A DNA stretch of 64,000 nt, from the NCBI RefSeq assembly GCF_020536995.1, contig NC_068369.1:24227540-24291539 (forward strand), given 5' to 3'. Source of the stretch: Dreissena polymorpha. Taxonomy: Eukaryota; Mollusca; Bivalvia; Myida; Dreissenidae. Position 1 is the stretch's first letter. Every line of letters begins with the position of its first letter. Below the pieces are notes generated by a model that was given only the letters and a program-made list of their open reading frames with translations, ran no database searches and was not told the origin of the DNA. This document shows positions 25,701 through 37,652 of the stretch, in pieces. Position numbers and translations under genes: made by a program.

Positions 25701-28700
25701 CCTAGTTTTTGACCCCAGATGACCCAAATACAATACCAACCCAGATTTCATCAAGATATACATTCTGACCAAATTTCATAAAGATTGGATGAAAACTGTG
25801 ACCTCTACTGTCTACACAAACAAATTGTTGACAGACGGACGGACGCACAACGGACATCACACGGTCACATAAGCTCACTATGTCACTTAATGACAGATGA
25901 GCTTAAAATCACTACAAAGTTATGGTCCATTGATATATGACAAAGTTTAGGGCCTTGGACAGTATCTGAAAGCGTTTTGGAAAAATCTCCCGAAGTGTTA
26001 TTTTTAAGAGAAGCCCAAGGCCGCTGATTTTGTCAAATATCAATGGACGGAAATGAAAGTCTGACTTGATCTTTAAGTTATGTAGGTACACTCACAAACA
26101 AAATATCAGTGAATATCATAAAGCGTTTCATAAAAAAACATCCGGAAAACGGTTATTATAGAGAAAATTAATTTCCAAGTCAAAGGTCCATAACATCACC
26201 AAAAATTAATGGGCCAGAACAAAACTAACACTTCATCTGAAGGTCAAGTCGATAGACTTACATACCAAAAATCAGCTAAATATCTGAAAGACTTTTGTAA
26301 AAAAAAATCTCAGGAAAACATTTATAATAGAGAAATCCTAAGTCCAATAACCATAACTCAATGGACCGGAATGAAACTCTCAATTCATCTGTTAGTCATG
26401 TATGTAGACTAACACAACAAATATAAGGTTAATATCTCAAAGCATTTATGAAAAAAGTCCGGAAAATGTAATGCCAGACAGATGGACAGTGCAACTGATA
26501 TATGCCACCCTACCAGGAGCATAAAAATGTGTACAAATTCACACAGATAACTAAATAAATCAAATAATTTACATTTATATTTGCGCACATTTGTTATTAT
26601 TGAATTAACATAAAAAGTAATACAAGAGGACCAAGGGAATGGTAGACCCTATATACTCCAACATGTAAACATTAAAGTGAAGTATATATCTAATATAAAA
26701 TGTCTAAATGATGATGCCAGATCTGCTCATTTTGAGCAATTTCTTCATTTATCACAATGATTTATAAAATACCAAAATCAATTCCTTCATTTTCCATTAC
26801 AATTTAAGTCTTTTAATTCGGAAAGTCCAAAATGTGTCATTTGGTAAAGCATTAACCCTTTACCAAATGACACATTTTGAACTGTCCCAAATTGAAAGAT
26901 GATGCAGACAACACTTAAAATTATAATGGAATATGAAGAAATAGCTTTGGAAGAGTATAAATAATTGTGATAAAAGGAGAAATTGCTCAATATGAGCAAT
27001 TTCCCCTTTAATCACAATGATTTATACAGTCTTCTGCACCAAACCCATAAAATCCTGTTACCGTTTGGTAAAGGGTTATTCCAACCAAAAATGTGGAAAT
27101 GGATTAACCCATTACAAACAATAACAAGAATTTACTGGTTTATTGCAGACGACTCTAGAAATCATTTGTGATTAGAGGAGAAATTGCTTATTTTGAGCAA
27201 TTTCTCCTTTTATCACAATGATTTCAACCCTACCAAAGCTATTTCTTCACATTTCATTACAATGTTCTTTGTCATCTGCGACCTCTTTGAATTTGGGACA
27301 GTCCAAAAGTTGTCATTTGGTAAAGGGTTTATGGGTTCAACAGAAGTTGACCTTACATCTTCACAGGTGTTATGCAATGAAGGATTTCTTGAAGTACTGT
27401 TAGGGGAGTTACCCTTCTACCTCAGATGACTTAAGAAGACAAAAGAAGAAATTGCTCATAGCAAGCAAAATCTCCTTTAAACACAATGTTTTCTACCTAT
27501 TTGATTGAGGACTATAAGATTTCACCACATACCAAATTTGGTAGCCCTAGGCCTTATGGTTACGGACAAGAAGATTTTCAAAGTTTTCACAAAATATGCA
27601 AAAAAGTATAAACATGCAAAGTTCAAAGAGCTCCTGCGGCCATGTTTTTCGACGAAAAAAATTTTCTTGAACAACTTTTTTAGGGGAGCCTTTAAGGATC
27701 ATCCCTGTAAAAAAAATTGAAAATCCGACGAGCCGTTTCTGACGAGAAGATTTTTTTAAGGTTTTGACCATATATGGGCATGGCGGCCAGCTTGGTTATG
27801 TGACCAAATTTTTTTTTAACAATATTTTTTTCCCGTGACGTAAGGATGCTCCACATGAAATTTGGTTGAAATTGGCTCAATGGTTTAGGAGGAAAATATG
27901 ATCTGCTCAGGTACGCTAAAAAGTGGACTTAAACATTGAGATTGAGAATTTTTGCTTGTTTTGAAGAGATTCCTCTTTTTTCTCAAAATTGACAAGATAT
28001 CATCCACTAAACAGGCAACCCATGTTCGCATAAGGAAAAGGGTAACTTGGAAAAAAATGGTATTTATTTAACCCTTTACCAATCAACATATTTTGGACTG
28101 AACAATTTCTCAATTTCCCACAATGATCCAACCCTACCAGAGCAATTTCCTAAGCAATAATCACCTCCCATTTTAAAAATGGTATCCATTTAACCCTTTA
28201 CCAATCAACATATTTTGGACTGAACAATTTCTCAATTTCCCACAATGATTCAACCCTACCAGAGCAATTTCCTAAGCAATAATCACCTCCCATTTTAAAG
28301 GAAAAATAATTTCTCATCAACAAAACTACAGCATTAATTGATTTCTGGTAGTTAACCCTTTTCCAAATTGAAAGAGGTTGCAGACGACATATTAAATTAT
28401 AATGGAATAAGAAGAAACTGATTTAATAGGGTAGGAAGCATTGTGATGAAAGGAGAAAATGTTAATTTCAGCAATTTCTCCTTTTATTTCAATGATTTCC
28501 ACAGTCACAAACATTTGCAGAAAGAATTAACTGTTCTGGGTTAAGGGTTTATGTGGTCTGCAGCAAAGCCATCAGAAGAGAATCGTGTCAGAGAAACCTG
28601 GCCTGTAGCCAGCAAATCCTTTACTCTAATAGCAATATTAATTCAAAAAAAGAGTAAACTATAATTATTTCTAAATCTGCCATCTCAAGGAGATAATTCT

Positions 28701-31700
28701 GGACTTAATGGTTCGATGTTGCTCATTTTCAACAGGGCTCGAGTTTTCATTGATATGAAGACACTGTGCAAGTTTGGAAAGAATTGGATGAACAATTTTG
28801 GACTTTATTGCATAAACACCATTTTCTCAATTCAAGGGGAGGTAATTCTGTACTTCATGGACCAATAATGCTCATTTTTTGTAGGGTTCGTGTCCTCATT
28901 GATATAAAGACACTGTGCAAATTTGGAAAGGATCGGACAAAAAATGTGGAAGATTTTTGAAAGTTTTCACAAAATAGGCAAAAACGAATAAACATGCAAA
29001 GTTCAACGAGCTCCTGCGGCCATGTTTTTTGACGAATCAAATTTCTTTGAACAACTTTTTCAGGGGAGCCTTCAAAGGTCATCCCTGTGAAATTTTTTGA
29101 AAATCTGATGAGCGGTTTCTGACAAGAAGATTTTTTAAGGTTTTTACCATATATGGTCATGGCGGCCATCTTGGTTATGTGATCAAATTTTTTTTAACAA
29201 TTCTTTTGTCCCATGACCTAGGGATGCTCCACATGAAATTATGTTGAAATTGGCTCAATGGTTTAGTAGAAGAAGATGTTTACAAATTGTTTACAGACAG
29301 ACAGACAGACAGACGGACGGACGGACGGACGCCGGACGGTGAGTGATCACAATAGCTCACCCCGAGCTATCGCTCAGGTGAGCTAACAAAATGCGCCGCT
29401 TTGAAATAATAAAAAAATATTATTTTTGTTTGACCTTTGACCTGGAAGGATGACCTTGACCTTGAACTTCCACCACTCAAAATGTGCAGCTTCATGAGAA
29501 CGCCGCTTTGAATTTTTTTTTTTAAATTGACCTTTGACCTTGAAGGATGACCTTGACCTTGAACTTCCACCCCTCAAAATGTGCAGCTTCATTAGAACCC
29601 CGCTTTGATTTTTTTTCTTTTTTTTTTGACCTTCGACCTTGAAGGATGCCCTTGACCTTGAACTTCCACCACTCAAAATGTGCAGCTTCATGAGATACAC
29701 ATGCATGCCAAATATCAAGTTGCTATCTTCAATATTGCAAAAGTTATGGCCAACGTTAGTGTTTTTTTCGGACGGACAGACAGACTGACATACTGACGGA
29801 CAGTTCAACTGCTATATGCCACCCTACCGGGGGCATAAAAACATAATAATGTTAGAAGTGAAGCCATTGCCTTAGCAGCTACATTTACACTTCTACATTA
29901 TTAATTATAGTGATCCATTTGTATATGCAGTATCAGTTTTATGGGCCTCTAGAGTGGTAACAAGGCTTGTTAAGATTTGAACTGCTGACTTATTTTTTGG
30001 ACACACATGACAAAGATTCAAAACCTGGCCTATATATGTGTCGTGTTCTGAGAAAACAGGGCATAATGCATGTGTATAAGGTGTCATCCCAGATTAGCCT
30101 GTGCAGTCTGCACATGCTAATCAGGGACGACACTTTCCGCTTTTATGGTATTTTTCTTTTAAAGGAAGTCCATTCTTACCGATAATCTTGTTTAGGCGGA
30201 AAGTGTCGTCCCTGATTAGCCTATGCGGACTGCACAGGCTAATCTGGGATGACACTTTACGCACAGGCATTATGCCCAGTTTTCTCAGAACGCGACACAT
30301 ATTGTCTAGAGAAACATTCTGACAAAGTTTCATTACGATTGAGCCAAAAATACTGTGGTAAAAAGGTTTTTGTAAGATTTGACCAATTGACCTAGTTTTT
30401 TTTGTCCTTTGTTACCAAGATTTGCACCATTCTAGACATTTAAAGATGAATATTCTGACTACATTTTATCGAGCATGAGTCATAAATTTGGCCTCTAGAG
30501 TGGTAACAAGTTTTTTGCCAAGAGTTGACATGGTGATCTAGTTTTTCCTGCACTTGACCAAGGTTCAAATATAGCCTAGGCATTGCCAAGATAAACATTC
30601 TTACCATGTTTCATTACGATTGAATCATTACTGTTGCCGATAGTGTTAACGAGCTGTCTTTAAATTTGACCTGGTGACCTAGTTTCATGACATACTTAAC
30701 CCAGATTTGAACTATTCTTCTAGTGTGGTAACAAGGTTTTCCTAATCTTTGACGGGGTGTCATACTTTTTGGACCTTTTGACCACAATGCAAATCTGGAC
30801 TATAAAATGTTAACATACAATAATCTCAATAATTCTGACCAAGTTGCATCATGATAGAGTCATAAAATGTGACCTCTAAATTGTGCAATTGTTTCGTAGC
30901 GTTTGACCTGGTGACCTAATTTTTGGATGCATGTGACCAGATTTTAATTCAGCTTACCGGGTAGTTATTTTCTTGATAAAAACTCTGACCACGTTTCATC
31001 AAGATTTTATCAAAAACATGACCCCTAGAGTGGAAATGTGCTAAAAGTTGAAGGAACACACTACATACTGCGTAATGCCAGATAAAGGTAGATCACAATA
31101 GCTCACCTTCAGAACTTTGCCTTCAGGTAAGCAAAAATATTGACAGTCAAAGAAGCTCATCCTTGTGAAGAATGCATTCTTTTCTATTTTATAAGTAATA
31201 TTTACCTCTAAAAATGGTACGCCAGTTATTCGAAGACTTGAAAGGACCGGAAATCTCCTGAACTTGTCAATCTCTTCCCAAGTTTCAAAATTGGAATGAC
31301 TTAAGTTTAGGCAAGTTAAAGCTGAGAACTCTGTAAAGGAAGCCTCGTCAGGCAACACTTTGATATTGCAGTCAATAATGGTCATTGAGACCAAGTTTGG
31401 AAATGCCTGGCCCAGTTTTGAGAAATTGTGCCAGTCAGATATATCACAGTCGTTCATGTAGAGTCGCACTAATGTTGGGTGACAGAAACCGGAAGGAATT
31501 TCAACGCTTGAGTACTGGTTCATACTCAGGTGTAACTCCTGAAGACTGAAATCCACAAATAATTAGCACATATAATTTTAACTTGAATGGAATAACCTAT
31601 GTAAAATTTTGATTCAATCACTTGATAAATGTTGAAGTAGTTTACTCGCCAAACTTCAAACATTTCTTGCTTTGCCAGTCAGTCAGTCATCACATAACCA

Positions 31701-34700
31701 AGGATCGTGTGGATCATTTGGCATTAAACAAGTGTTGTACAAATGTACACTTGATGGTGATAAGGTTACAATTCAATATGGCCACAGATATGTAGACGTA
31801 GATTGCTCCTCAAACATATAACATTTTATGCTGGCAGACAGAAAAACCTATAAATTGACCGCCCAACCAACAGACAGCATGACTCAAAGCTAGGTTATAA
31901 TGTTCTAGTTTTTATTAGATTATACATGTACTAATCTATTATTGTTTTATTACCTAGATTATACTAATCTTTTACAAAGTTCTTTTTAACAGCTAACTTT
32001 TTATAATGCAACTCTCCAAAAGAATACATCAGTACCAGTAATTGTATACATTAAAAAATTTCACCATCTTTGCACTCCCTTAATATAGAAAATTTGCCAA
32101 ATTTATTTGTTGTTGGATTCGCCCAAATGGATCGGTGTTCAATAATCACCCTGCATTAATCATCAAACAAAATTAAGTTCAAAAGTCAGCTTAGATTGCT
32201 ATTCCAAAACAAGATGGCCTGAAAGGCCCAAAGTTGCTCACCTGAGATTCAAAGGAACTGATCTGTTCTGTGCAGCCCAAGATGTCATTAACACAAATGT
32301 TCTAACCAACTTTCATGGCAAGTGAACACTCTGACAGCCACGTTTTTCAACAGACCAGAACCATTTTCATACACATCCAAGATATCATTTAAACAAATAT
32401 TCTGACAAAGTTTCATTAAGATTCATGGAGCCATATAAGGACAAATGCCCTGCTTCCTGGTGGCCATATTTTTCAAGCAACTTAAACCATTTTCAATCTT
32501 GTCATAGATATCATTGGGACAAATCTTCGGACCAAGTTTCATGATGATCGGACAATAAATGTGGCTTCTAGAGTGTTAAAAAGGTTTTACTAAAGCTATA
32601 TCAGGAAAAATGCCACGACCCCTTGGAGGCCATGTCTTTCCACCAACCAGTACCATTTTGCGATCTCATCCAAGATATAATTGGGACAAATTGTCTGGCC
32701 AAGTTTCATAATGATCGGACAATAAATGTGGCCTCTAGAGTGTTAATAAGGTTTAACTAAAGCAATATATATCCATATTAGGAAAATGACCCGCCCCCCC
32801 TGGTTGCCATGTTTTTAAAGCATCCGAAACCATTTTCGAACTCATCCAAGATATCATTGGGACAAATCTTCTGTCCAAGTTTCATGAAGATCAGAAAATA
32901 AATGTGGCCTCTAGAGTGTTAACAAGGTTTTACTATAGCCATATAAGGAAAAATGCACCGCCCCCTGGTGGCCATCTTTACCAGCCAACCGGCATCATTT
33001 TGAACTCTTCCAAGATATTATTGGGATGAATCTTCTTACCAAGTTTCATGAAGATCAGAGAATAAATGTGGCCTCTAGAGTGTTAACAAGATTTTACTAT
33101 AGCCATATATAGCCATATAAGGAAAAATGCACCGCCCCTTGGCAGCCATGTTTTTCAATCGAATGTAACCATTTTTGAACTCAACCAAGATATCATTAAG
33201 ACCAATCTTCAGACCAAATTTCATGAAGATCGGAAAATAGATGTGGCCTCAAGAGTGTTAACAAGGTTTTACTAGAGCCATATAAGGAAAAATCCCCCCC
33301 CCCCCTGGCGGCCATGTTTTTCAACCAAACAGCATCATTTTTGAACTCATTCAAGATATTATTGGGATGAATCTTCTGACCAAGTTTCATGATGATCAGA
33401 CGATAAATGTGGCCTCTAGAGTGTTAACAAGATTTTATAACAGCCATATATAGCCAAACAAGGAAAAATGCCCCGCCCCCTGGCTGCCATGTTTTTAAAA
33501 CAACCGGCATCATTTATAAACTCGTTCAATATATTATTGGGATGAATCCTCTGACCAAGTTTCATGGAGATCGGACAATAAATGCTGCCTCTAGAGTGTT
33601 AACAAGATTTGACTATAGCCATATAATGAAAAATGCCCCGCCCCTTGGCAGCCATGTTTTTTCAAGCAAACATAACAATTTTCGAACTCAACCAAGATAT
33701 CATTGAGACCAATCTTCTGACCAAATTTCATGAAAATTGAACAATAAATGTGACCTCTAGAGTGTTAACAAGGTTTTACTATAGCCATATAAGGAAAAAT
33801 GCCCCGCCCCCTGGCAGTTATATTTTTCAACCAACCAGCATCATTTTTGAACTCGTCCAAGATATTATTGGGATGAATCTTTTGACCAAGTTTCATGAAG
33901 ATCGGACAATAAATGTGGCCTCTTGAGTGTTAACAAGGTTTTACTATAGCCATATAAGGAAAAAATGGCCCGCCCTTGGCAGCCATGTTTTTCAAGCAAA
34001 CGTAACCATTTTCGAACTCATCCAAGATATCATTGAATCTAATCTTCTGGCCAAATTTCATGAAGATTGGACAATAAATGTGGCCTCTAGAGTGTTAGCA
34101 AGGCAAATGTTGACGCCGCATAACGCACAACGCAAAACACACGACGGACAAAAGGCGATCACAAAAGCTCACCATGAGCACGTTGTGCTCAGGTGAGCTA
34201 AAAACAGAAGTGTAAGTAATAGACAACAGTACAGTAAGTTATTGACAAGTCCGCTATGAAACTTACATACCGTACCTAGGAAAGCATGGCAAGATAGTTG
34301 ACAGTTCATCCCAGGTGACATTTGTGTTGTTCAGTATAAGTGTCTCCAAGTAATGAAATGAGCGTCCCTGGCAGTCTGCTGGCAGGGTGTCCTTGCTAAG
34401 GTCATTTGATGTCATGTTGAGAAACACCAGCTGGGGAATTAGCTCCAGCACCTTGAACACCTTCAACAAACAGAATTAAATATATATCATCAAATGAGAA
34501 AAGTGCACTGGTACATAAATCTGCACTATATATGACTCCTATGTGAGACTATGAGCCCATGGGTTAGTTTCATGAAAAAGGGTTATGTTAAGTCAATATT
34601 CCGGTTAATAAAACAATTATTTTTAAACAAATAATTTTGATAGTTTTCACAAAACAGACGCAACTAGTTTTCCTATGATGTTAAGCAAATTGTAAGACAC

Positions 34701-36197
34701 ATCAGAATCTAATAACAAGAGTCCAGCATAACGGGTGCCAACACTCGGATGCAGATGAAGTTTTGAATCAATGAAAGCTTGTCAGATTATTTTTTTGAGA
34801 GGCGACCTTGACCTTTGACCTTGTGACCCAAAAATGGGTGTGGCGTGTAGATTCATCAAGGTGCAGCTACATATGAAGTTTCAAAGTTGTAGGTGGAAGC
34901 ACTTTGATTTTAGAGCCAATGTTACGGTTTTAGCACTGCGGACATCGGACGAGCTGGCTTTGACAATACCTTGGGTTTTCTCGGAAAACAGCTGAGCTCA
35001 AAATTATAAACATTTAATGGAACAGATGTGCCTACCTGTTTCCAGTCTTTCATACAGTTTTTAGTGAGGTCTAACTCCTTAACATATCTGCACATATGGC
35101 TTAAGGATGTTTCATCCCCAACACTGTCTATGTTTTCATAATCCATGGTAAGTCTTGGAGGCAGCTGTAAATCATCTGGAACAATAAACTTAATTTTAGT
35201 AAGAGATTCTAAAGGTTTGTCATAAATTAATGCATAAAACAAATGTAAATTCATCAAGCAGACACATAATTAATTTTTATGCTCCCCTTCGAAGAAGAGA
35301 GGGTATATTGTTTTGCACATGTCGGTCCGTCTGTCCACCAGATGGTTTTCGGATGATAACTCAAGAACGCTTAGGCCTAGGATCATGAAACTTCATTGGT
35401 ACATTGATCATGACTGTCAGATGGCCCCTATTGATTTTCAGGTCAATAGGTCAAAGATCAAGGTCACAGTGACTCGTAATAGTAAAATGGTTTCCGGATG
35501 ATAACTTAAGAATGCTTACACCTAGGATTATGAAACTTCATAGGTACATTGATCATGACTGGCAGATGAACCCTATTGATTTTCAGGTCACTAGGTCAAA
35601 GGTCAATGTCACAGTGACAAAAACATATTCATACAATTGCTGCCACTACAACTGACAGCCCATATGGGGGCATGCATGTTTTACAAACAGCCCTTGTTTT
35701 CATTGACTTGAATAATGAAACTGTCAAAATTGCATGGTTTGCTATTTAGTCTTAATTTTAAAACATTGTTTACATGCCCTTCTACTTATTTAAATACCAA
35801 TTTTACATGGCTAAAGGGGTTTTATTCAGTTAAAAAGTAGGCTTTTGAATTGGTTTTAACTTTTTAATTTCACAACAATATCATGAACTAGTCAGATTTT
35901 ATTCACGGATTTGAACTAAATAAAAACTAATTGACTATTATTTCTAAGCTGTTTATCAGAGCAATTTTCAATGAAATATTTTGTGGCAACTCCAGGAAGC
36001 AAAAAGCGGTGGCAAAATAATATGACATATGTAACATTGGTGTGTTTTTAGGCCATCGGCAAGTAACTTAATTCACCTGATGAGGAGCTGATGTTTCTCT
36101 TTCTGGGAGCGTAAACCTTGACCATTCCCACAGCAGAATCTGTATCCAGTCCAGTGTCTTCATATTTTTCTTTAATAGCTTCCGTAAGAGTCCTCAT
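22750..36197 (-). CDS. TBCEL: Tubulin-specific chaperone cofactor E-like protein
   Basis: TBCEL resembles tubulin cofactor E without the CAP-Gly domain; in vertebrates it destabilises tubulin and regulates microtubule turnover. Coding exons, 5' to 3': 36197-36077, 35175-35036, 34460-34276, 31545-31206, 24565-24414, 23705-23621, 22983-22750. All have GT-AG ends and compatible phases and give 418 aa (human about 424). Residues 1-45 are the N-terminal segment (MRTLTEAIKEKYEDTG). Leucine-rich repeats occupy about 65-265 (CRYVKELDLTKNCMKDW, LVFLNMTSNDL, LTCLNLSHSNFETWEEID). The conserved LIARLPNVTQLNGSNIS segment follows at about 272. A ubiquitin-like domain fills 342-418 (LHQTFGELKKILRNF to the terminal IGDEIHIDRK). 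A 5'UTR intron is implied by an acceptor 2 nt before the ATG. Introns 3 (2.7 kb) and 4 (6.6 kb) are almost all repeats. The frame is open throughout and nothing suggests damage. Confidence 0.95.
24123..24392. repeat. Palindromic MITE, about 260 bp, in TBCEL intron 5
   Basis: Long inverted arms start GTCGTGTTCTGAGAAAACTG at the left and end CAGTTTTCTCAGAACGCGAC at the right. Each arm carries a second foldback ('AGCCTGTGCAGTCC' / 'GTGCGGACTGCACTGGCT'). The closest copy is 30037-30297, with fragments at 670-790, about 23400-23480 and 60430-60620. The right end lies about 22 bp from the exon 5 boundary (24414). Confidence 0.85.
24639..25903. repeat. Tandem-core mobile repeat, about 8 units of 142-148 bp
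   Basis: The head is ACAAGAGGGCCATGATGGCCC then GCTCACCTGA. The core units share 'GACCTAGTTTTTGACCCCAG' and 'AACTGTGACCTCTATTGTC' at about 145-bp steps. The tail is the hairpin AGCTCACTATGTCA...TGACAGATGAGCT (25872-25903). The architecture resembles bivalve pearl-type elements. Confidence 0.85.
25904..26525. repeat. Degenerate tandem repeat with scaffold 'CCGGAAAA'
   Basis: Three or four diverged units of about 130-150 bp share 'AAAGCGTTTCATAAAAAAA', 'TCCGGAAAA' and 'TATGACAAAG'-like words. It ends in 'TATGCCACCCTACCAGGAGCAT', the tail type seen at 29815 and 58208. Confidence 0.6.
26727..27232. repeat. Palindromic MITE and flanking half copies
   Basis: 26727-26998 folds on itself: GCTCATTTTGAGCAATTTC at the left and GAAATTGCTCAATATGAGC at the right, with an inner palindrome 'GTGTCATTTGGTAAAG' / 'CTTTACCAAATGACAC' near 26855. 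Further arm copies follow at 26990-27030 and 27178-27225, and others near 28440-28500. Confidence 0.75.
27500..27905. repeat. Dispersed repeat, unit shared with 28710-29384
   Basis: Shares 'AACATGCAAAGTTCAA', 'GAGCTCCTGCGGCCATGTTTT' and 'CATATATGGGCATGGCGGCC' with 28930-29270. It is a truncated tandem-core repeat in TBCEL intron 4. Confidence 0.7.
28064..28303. repeat. Near-exact tandem duplication of about 120 bp
   Basis: Two adjacent copies begin 'TAACCCTTTACCAATCAAC' and end 'CAATAATCACCTCCC', and differ at only a few bases, so the duplication is recent. Confidence 0.85.
28710..29384. repeat. Dispersed repeat with CAGA/CGGA tract and hairpin tail
   Basis: Core units are followed by (ACAG)n(ACGG)n at about 29296-29336 and the tail hairpin AGCTCACCCCGAGC...GCTCAGGTGAGCT (29354-29384), the same tail as 34166-34199. 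Confidence 0.8.
29385..29838. repeat. Tandem-core repeat, three units of about 113 bp
   Basis: Units run 'GCCGCTTTGAA' ... 'GACCTTGACCTTGAACTTCC' ... 'CTCAAAATGTGCAGCTTCAT'. The tail has GGACGGACAGAC and the inverted pair TGCCACCCTACCGGGGGCA. The unit keeps an open minus-strand frame that is not a gene. Confidence 0.82.
30037..30297. repeat. Palindromic MITE, second good copy
   Basis: Inverted ends GTGTCGTGTTCTGAGAAAAC and GTTTTCTCAGAACGCGACAC, with inner foldbacks as in 24123-24392. ATAT lies on both sides. It sits inside a decayed tandem-core repeat. Confidence 0.87.
30298..31132. repeat. Decayed tandem-core repeat, tail close to a TBCEL exon
   Basis: Diverged units of about 150 bp ('GGTAACAAGGTTTT', 'GACCTGGTGACCTAGTTT'). 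The tail hairpin AGCTCACCTTCAG...CTTCAGGTAAGC (31100-31132) ends 74 bp from the coding exon 31206-31545. Confidence 0.75.
32207..34203. repeat. Tandem-core mobile repeat, about 10 units of 163-183 bp
   Basis: The head is ACAAGATGGCCTGAAAGGCC then GCTCACCTGAG. Units share 'TGTGGCCTCTAGAGTGTTA', 'AAGGAAAAATGCCCCGCCC' and 'TTTCATGAAGATCGGACA'. The tail is the hairpin AGCTCACC..GAGCACGTTGTGCTC..AGGTGAGCT (34166-34199). It fills most of TBCEL intron 3. Confidence 0.88.
34715..34990. repeat. Dispersed repeat shared with 18150-18310
   Basis: Shares 'AATGAAAGCTTGTCA' and 'GACCCAAAAATGGGTGTGG'. It ends about 45 bp from the TBCEL exon 35036-35175. Confidence 0.65.
35275..35700. repeat. Tandem-core repeat, two units, in TBCEL intron 1
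   Basis: Two units of about 160 bp ('CGGATGATAACTCAAGAA', 'TACATTGATCATGACTG', 'GATTTTCAGGTCA') lie between the head TTTATGCTCCCCTTCGAAG and a GGGGGCATGCATG tail. Confidence 0.75.
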
Positions 36198-36201
36198 GAC
36201 T

Positions 36202-36785
36202 AAACATAAATGTAAAATGGAATATAAAATACAATGGGATCATGCTTTCAGACACTTCCCTCAACATTTATATCAAACACAAACACTAAATTAATGACTA
36301 ATAAGATTTAAGGTTAAGTTAATAATTGTGACCGTAGTATTACCAACAAAGCTGTAAAATAAACTCAAGAACAGGATGTTCACATTTAGTCCATTAAAAC
36401 TAAATCCTTTAACATTTGAAATTTAATGTCAATTTTTACGTTTTATACCAACATCCGAACTTCTATGCAAGTTTATATTTATTTCGATAATGAAACAAAA
36501 AAACAACGCCCATATACGTTTGAACAAATATTTGTGCATAAATACTTCTGAAATTAGTATGTGTCATCCAAACGTAGTAGAGTTAGTTGATGCATTTCTA
36601 TTTTAAGACTTATCTTATCTTTTTTTTTTCTTTTTCATAAAATCTTATCTTATCTTGGTCACTTGTGCTGTTGTTGTTGTACGGGTTTAAAGTAAATTGT
36701 AGGTTACACAATACTAATACAAGTAATACAGGGTCAACAATGTCAGATAATTGGACATTTTAAATTGTTCAACGGGATATAAGTG
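36202..36785. other. Upstream of TBCEL, no gene seen
   Basis: AT-rich sequence. It presumably holds the end of a 5'UTR intron, and further upstream the TBCEL leader exon and promoter, none of which can be placed from sequence. Confidence 0.4.
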
Positions 36786-37652
36786 TAGTGAAATAAGGTC
36801 ACTTCCATCAGCGTTGCTGTTGGGCTAGCTCTTTAGCGACGTGTTTAAAGTGTCTGACTACCACTCTGGAGGTCGTGGGTTCAATCCCCGGCCTGAGCTC
36901 AGTATTTTCACAATAATGGCGACGAGGCAAAAAAAGTACTGTGAATGCGGGAGTCGGTCTGAGCTGTTTCATGGTTTCTGGTAGGGCAATGCGGTAGCAA
37001 GACATGCTGTAGCGGGCGTGTCTGGGCCTTGAAACATTAAAAGGGGGAGGAGTGTAGTAAAAAATAAGGTCACTTCCGACAGCCTTGCTGTTGGGCTAGC
37101 TCTTTAGCGACGTGGTTAAAGTGTCAGACTACTATTATTATTGTGAAAATACTGAGCTCAGGCCGGGGTTTTAGCCCACGACCTCCAGAGTGGTAGTCAG
37201 ACACTTTAACCACGTCGCTTAAGAGCTACCCCAACTTTACGTAAGTGACCTTACTTTTACTACACCCCCCCCCCTTTTAATGTCCCCTTTTGACCTCCAG
37301 AGTGGTAGTCAGACACTTTAACCACGTCGCTAAAGAGCTAACCCAACAGCAAGGCTGTTGGAAGTGACCTTACTTCACTACACTCCTCCCCCTTTTAATG
37401 TTTCAAGGCCCAGACACGCCCGCTACAGCATGTCTTGCATCCGCATGGCCCTCCCAGAAACCATTAAACAGCTCAGACCCATTCCCGCATTAACAGTTCT
37501 TTTTTTCCTCGTCGCCATTAATGTGAAAATACTGAGCTCATGCCGGGGATTGAACCCACGACCTCCAGAGTGGTAGTCAGACACTTTAAACACGTCGCTA
37601 AAGAGCTAGCCCAACAGCAGGGCTGTTGGAAGTGACCTTACTTTTTACTACA
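36786..37652. repeat. Composite inverted repeat with tRNA-like (SINE) units
   Basis: The ends are inverted: GTAGTGAAATAAGGTCAC at the left and GTGACCTTACTTTTTACTAC at the right. Five partial or complete copies of one tRNA-like unit lie inside: two on plus (36807, 37067) and three on minus (37150-37260, 37290-37375, 37376-37640). The unit reads GCTAGCTCTTTAGCGACG as an A-box region and GGGTTCAATCCCCGGC as the B-box region. Each full unit ends in a 'GGGGGAGGAGTGTAGT' tail. Confidence 0.78.

Noticed and set aside
24639-25903. CRISPR-like array
   Set aside because: Units of about 145 bp are repeated throughout with no unique spacers, and the genome is eukaryotic.
26845-26880. Telomere-like TTAACCC words
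   Set aside because: Single occurrences at MITE centres or ends, never in tandem.
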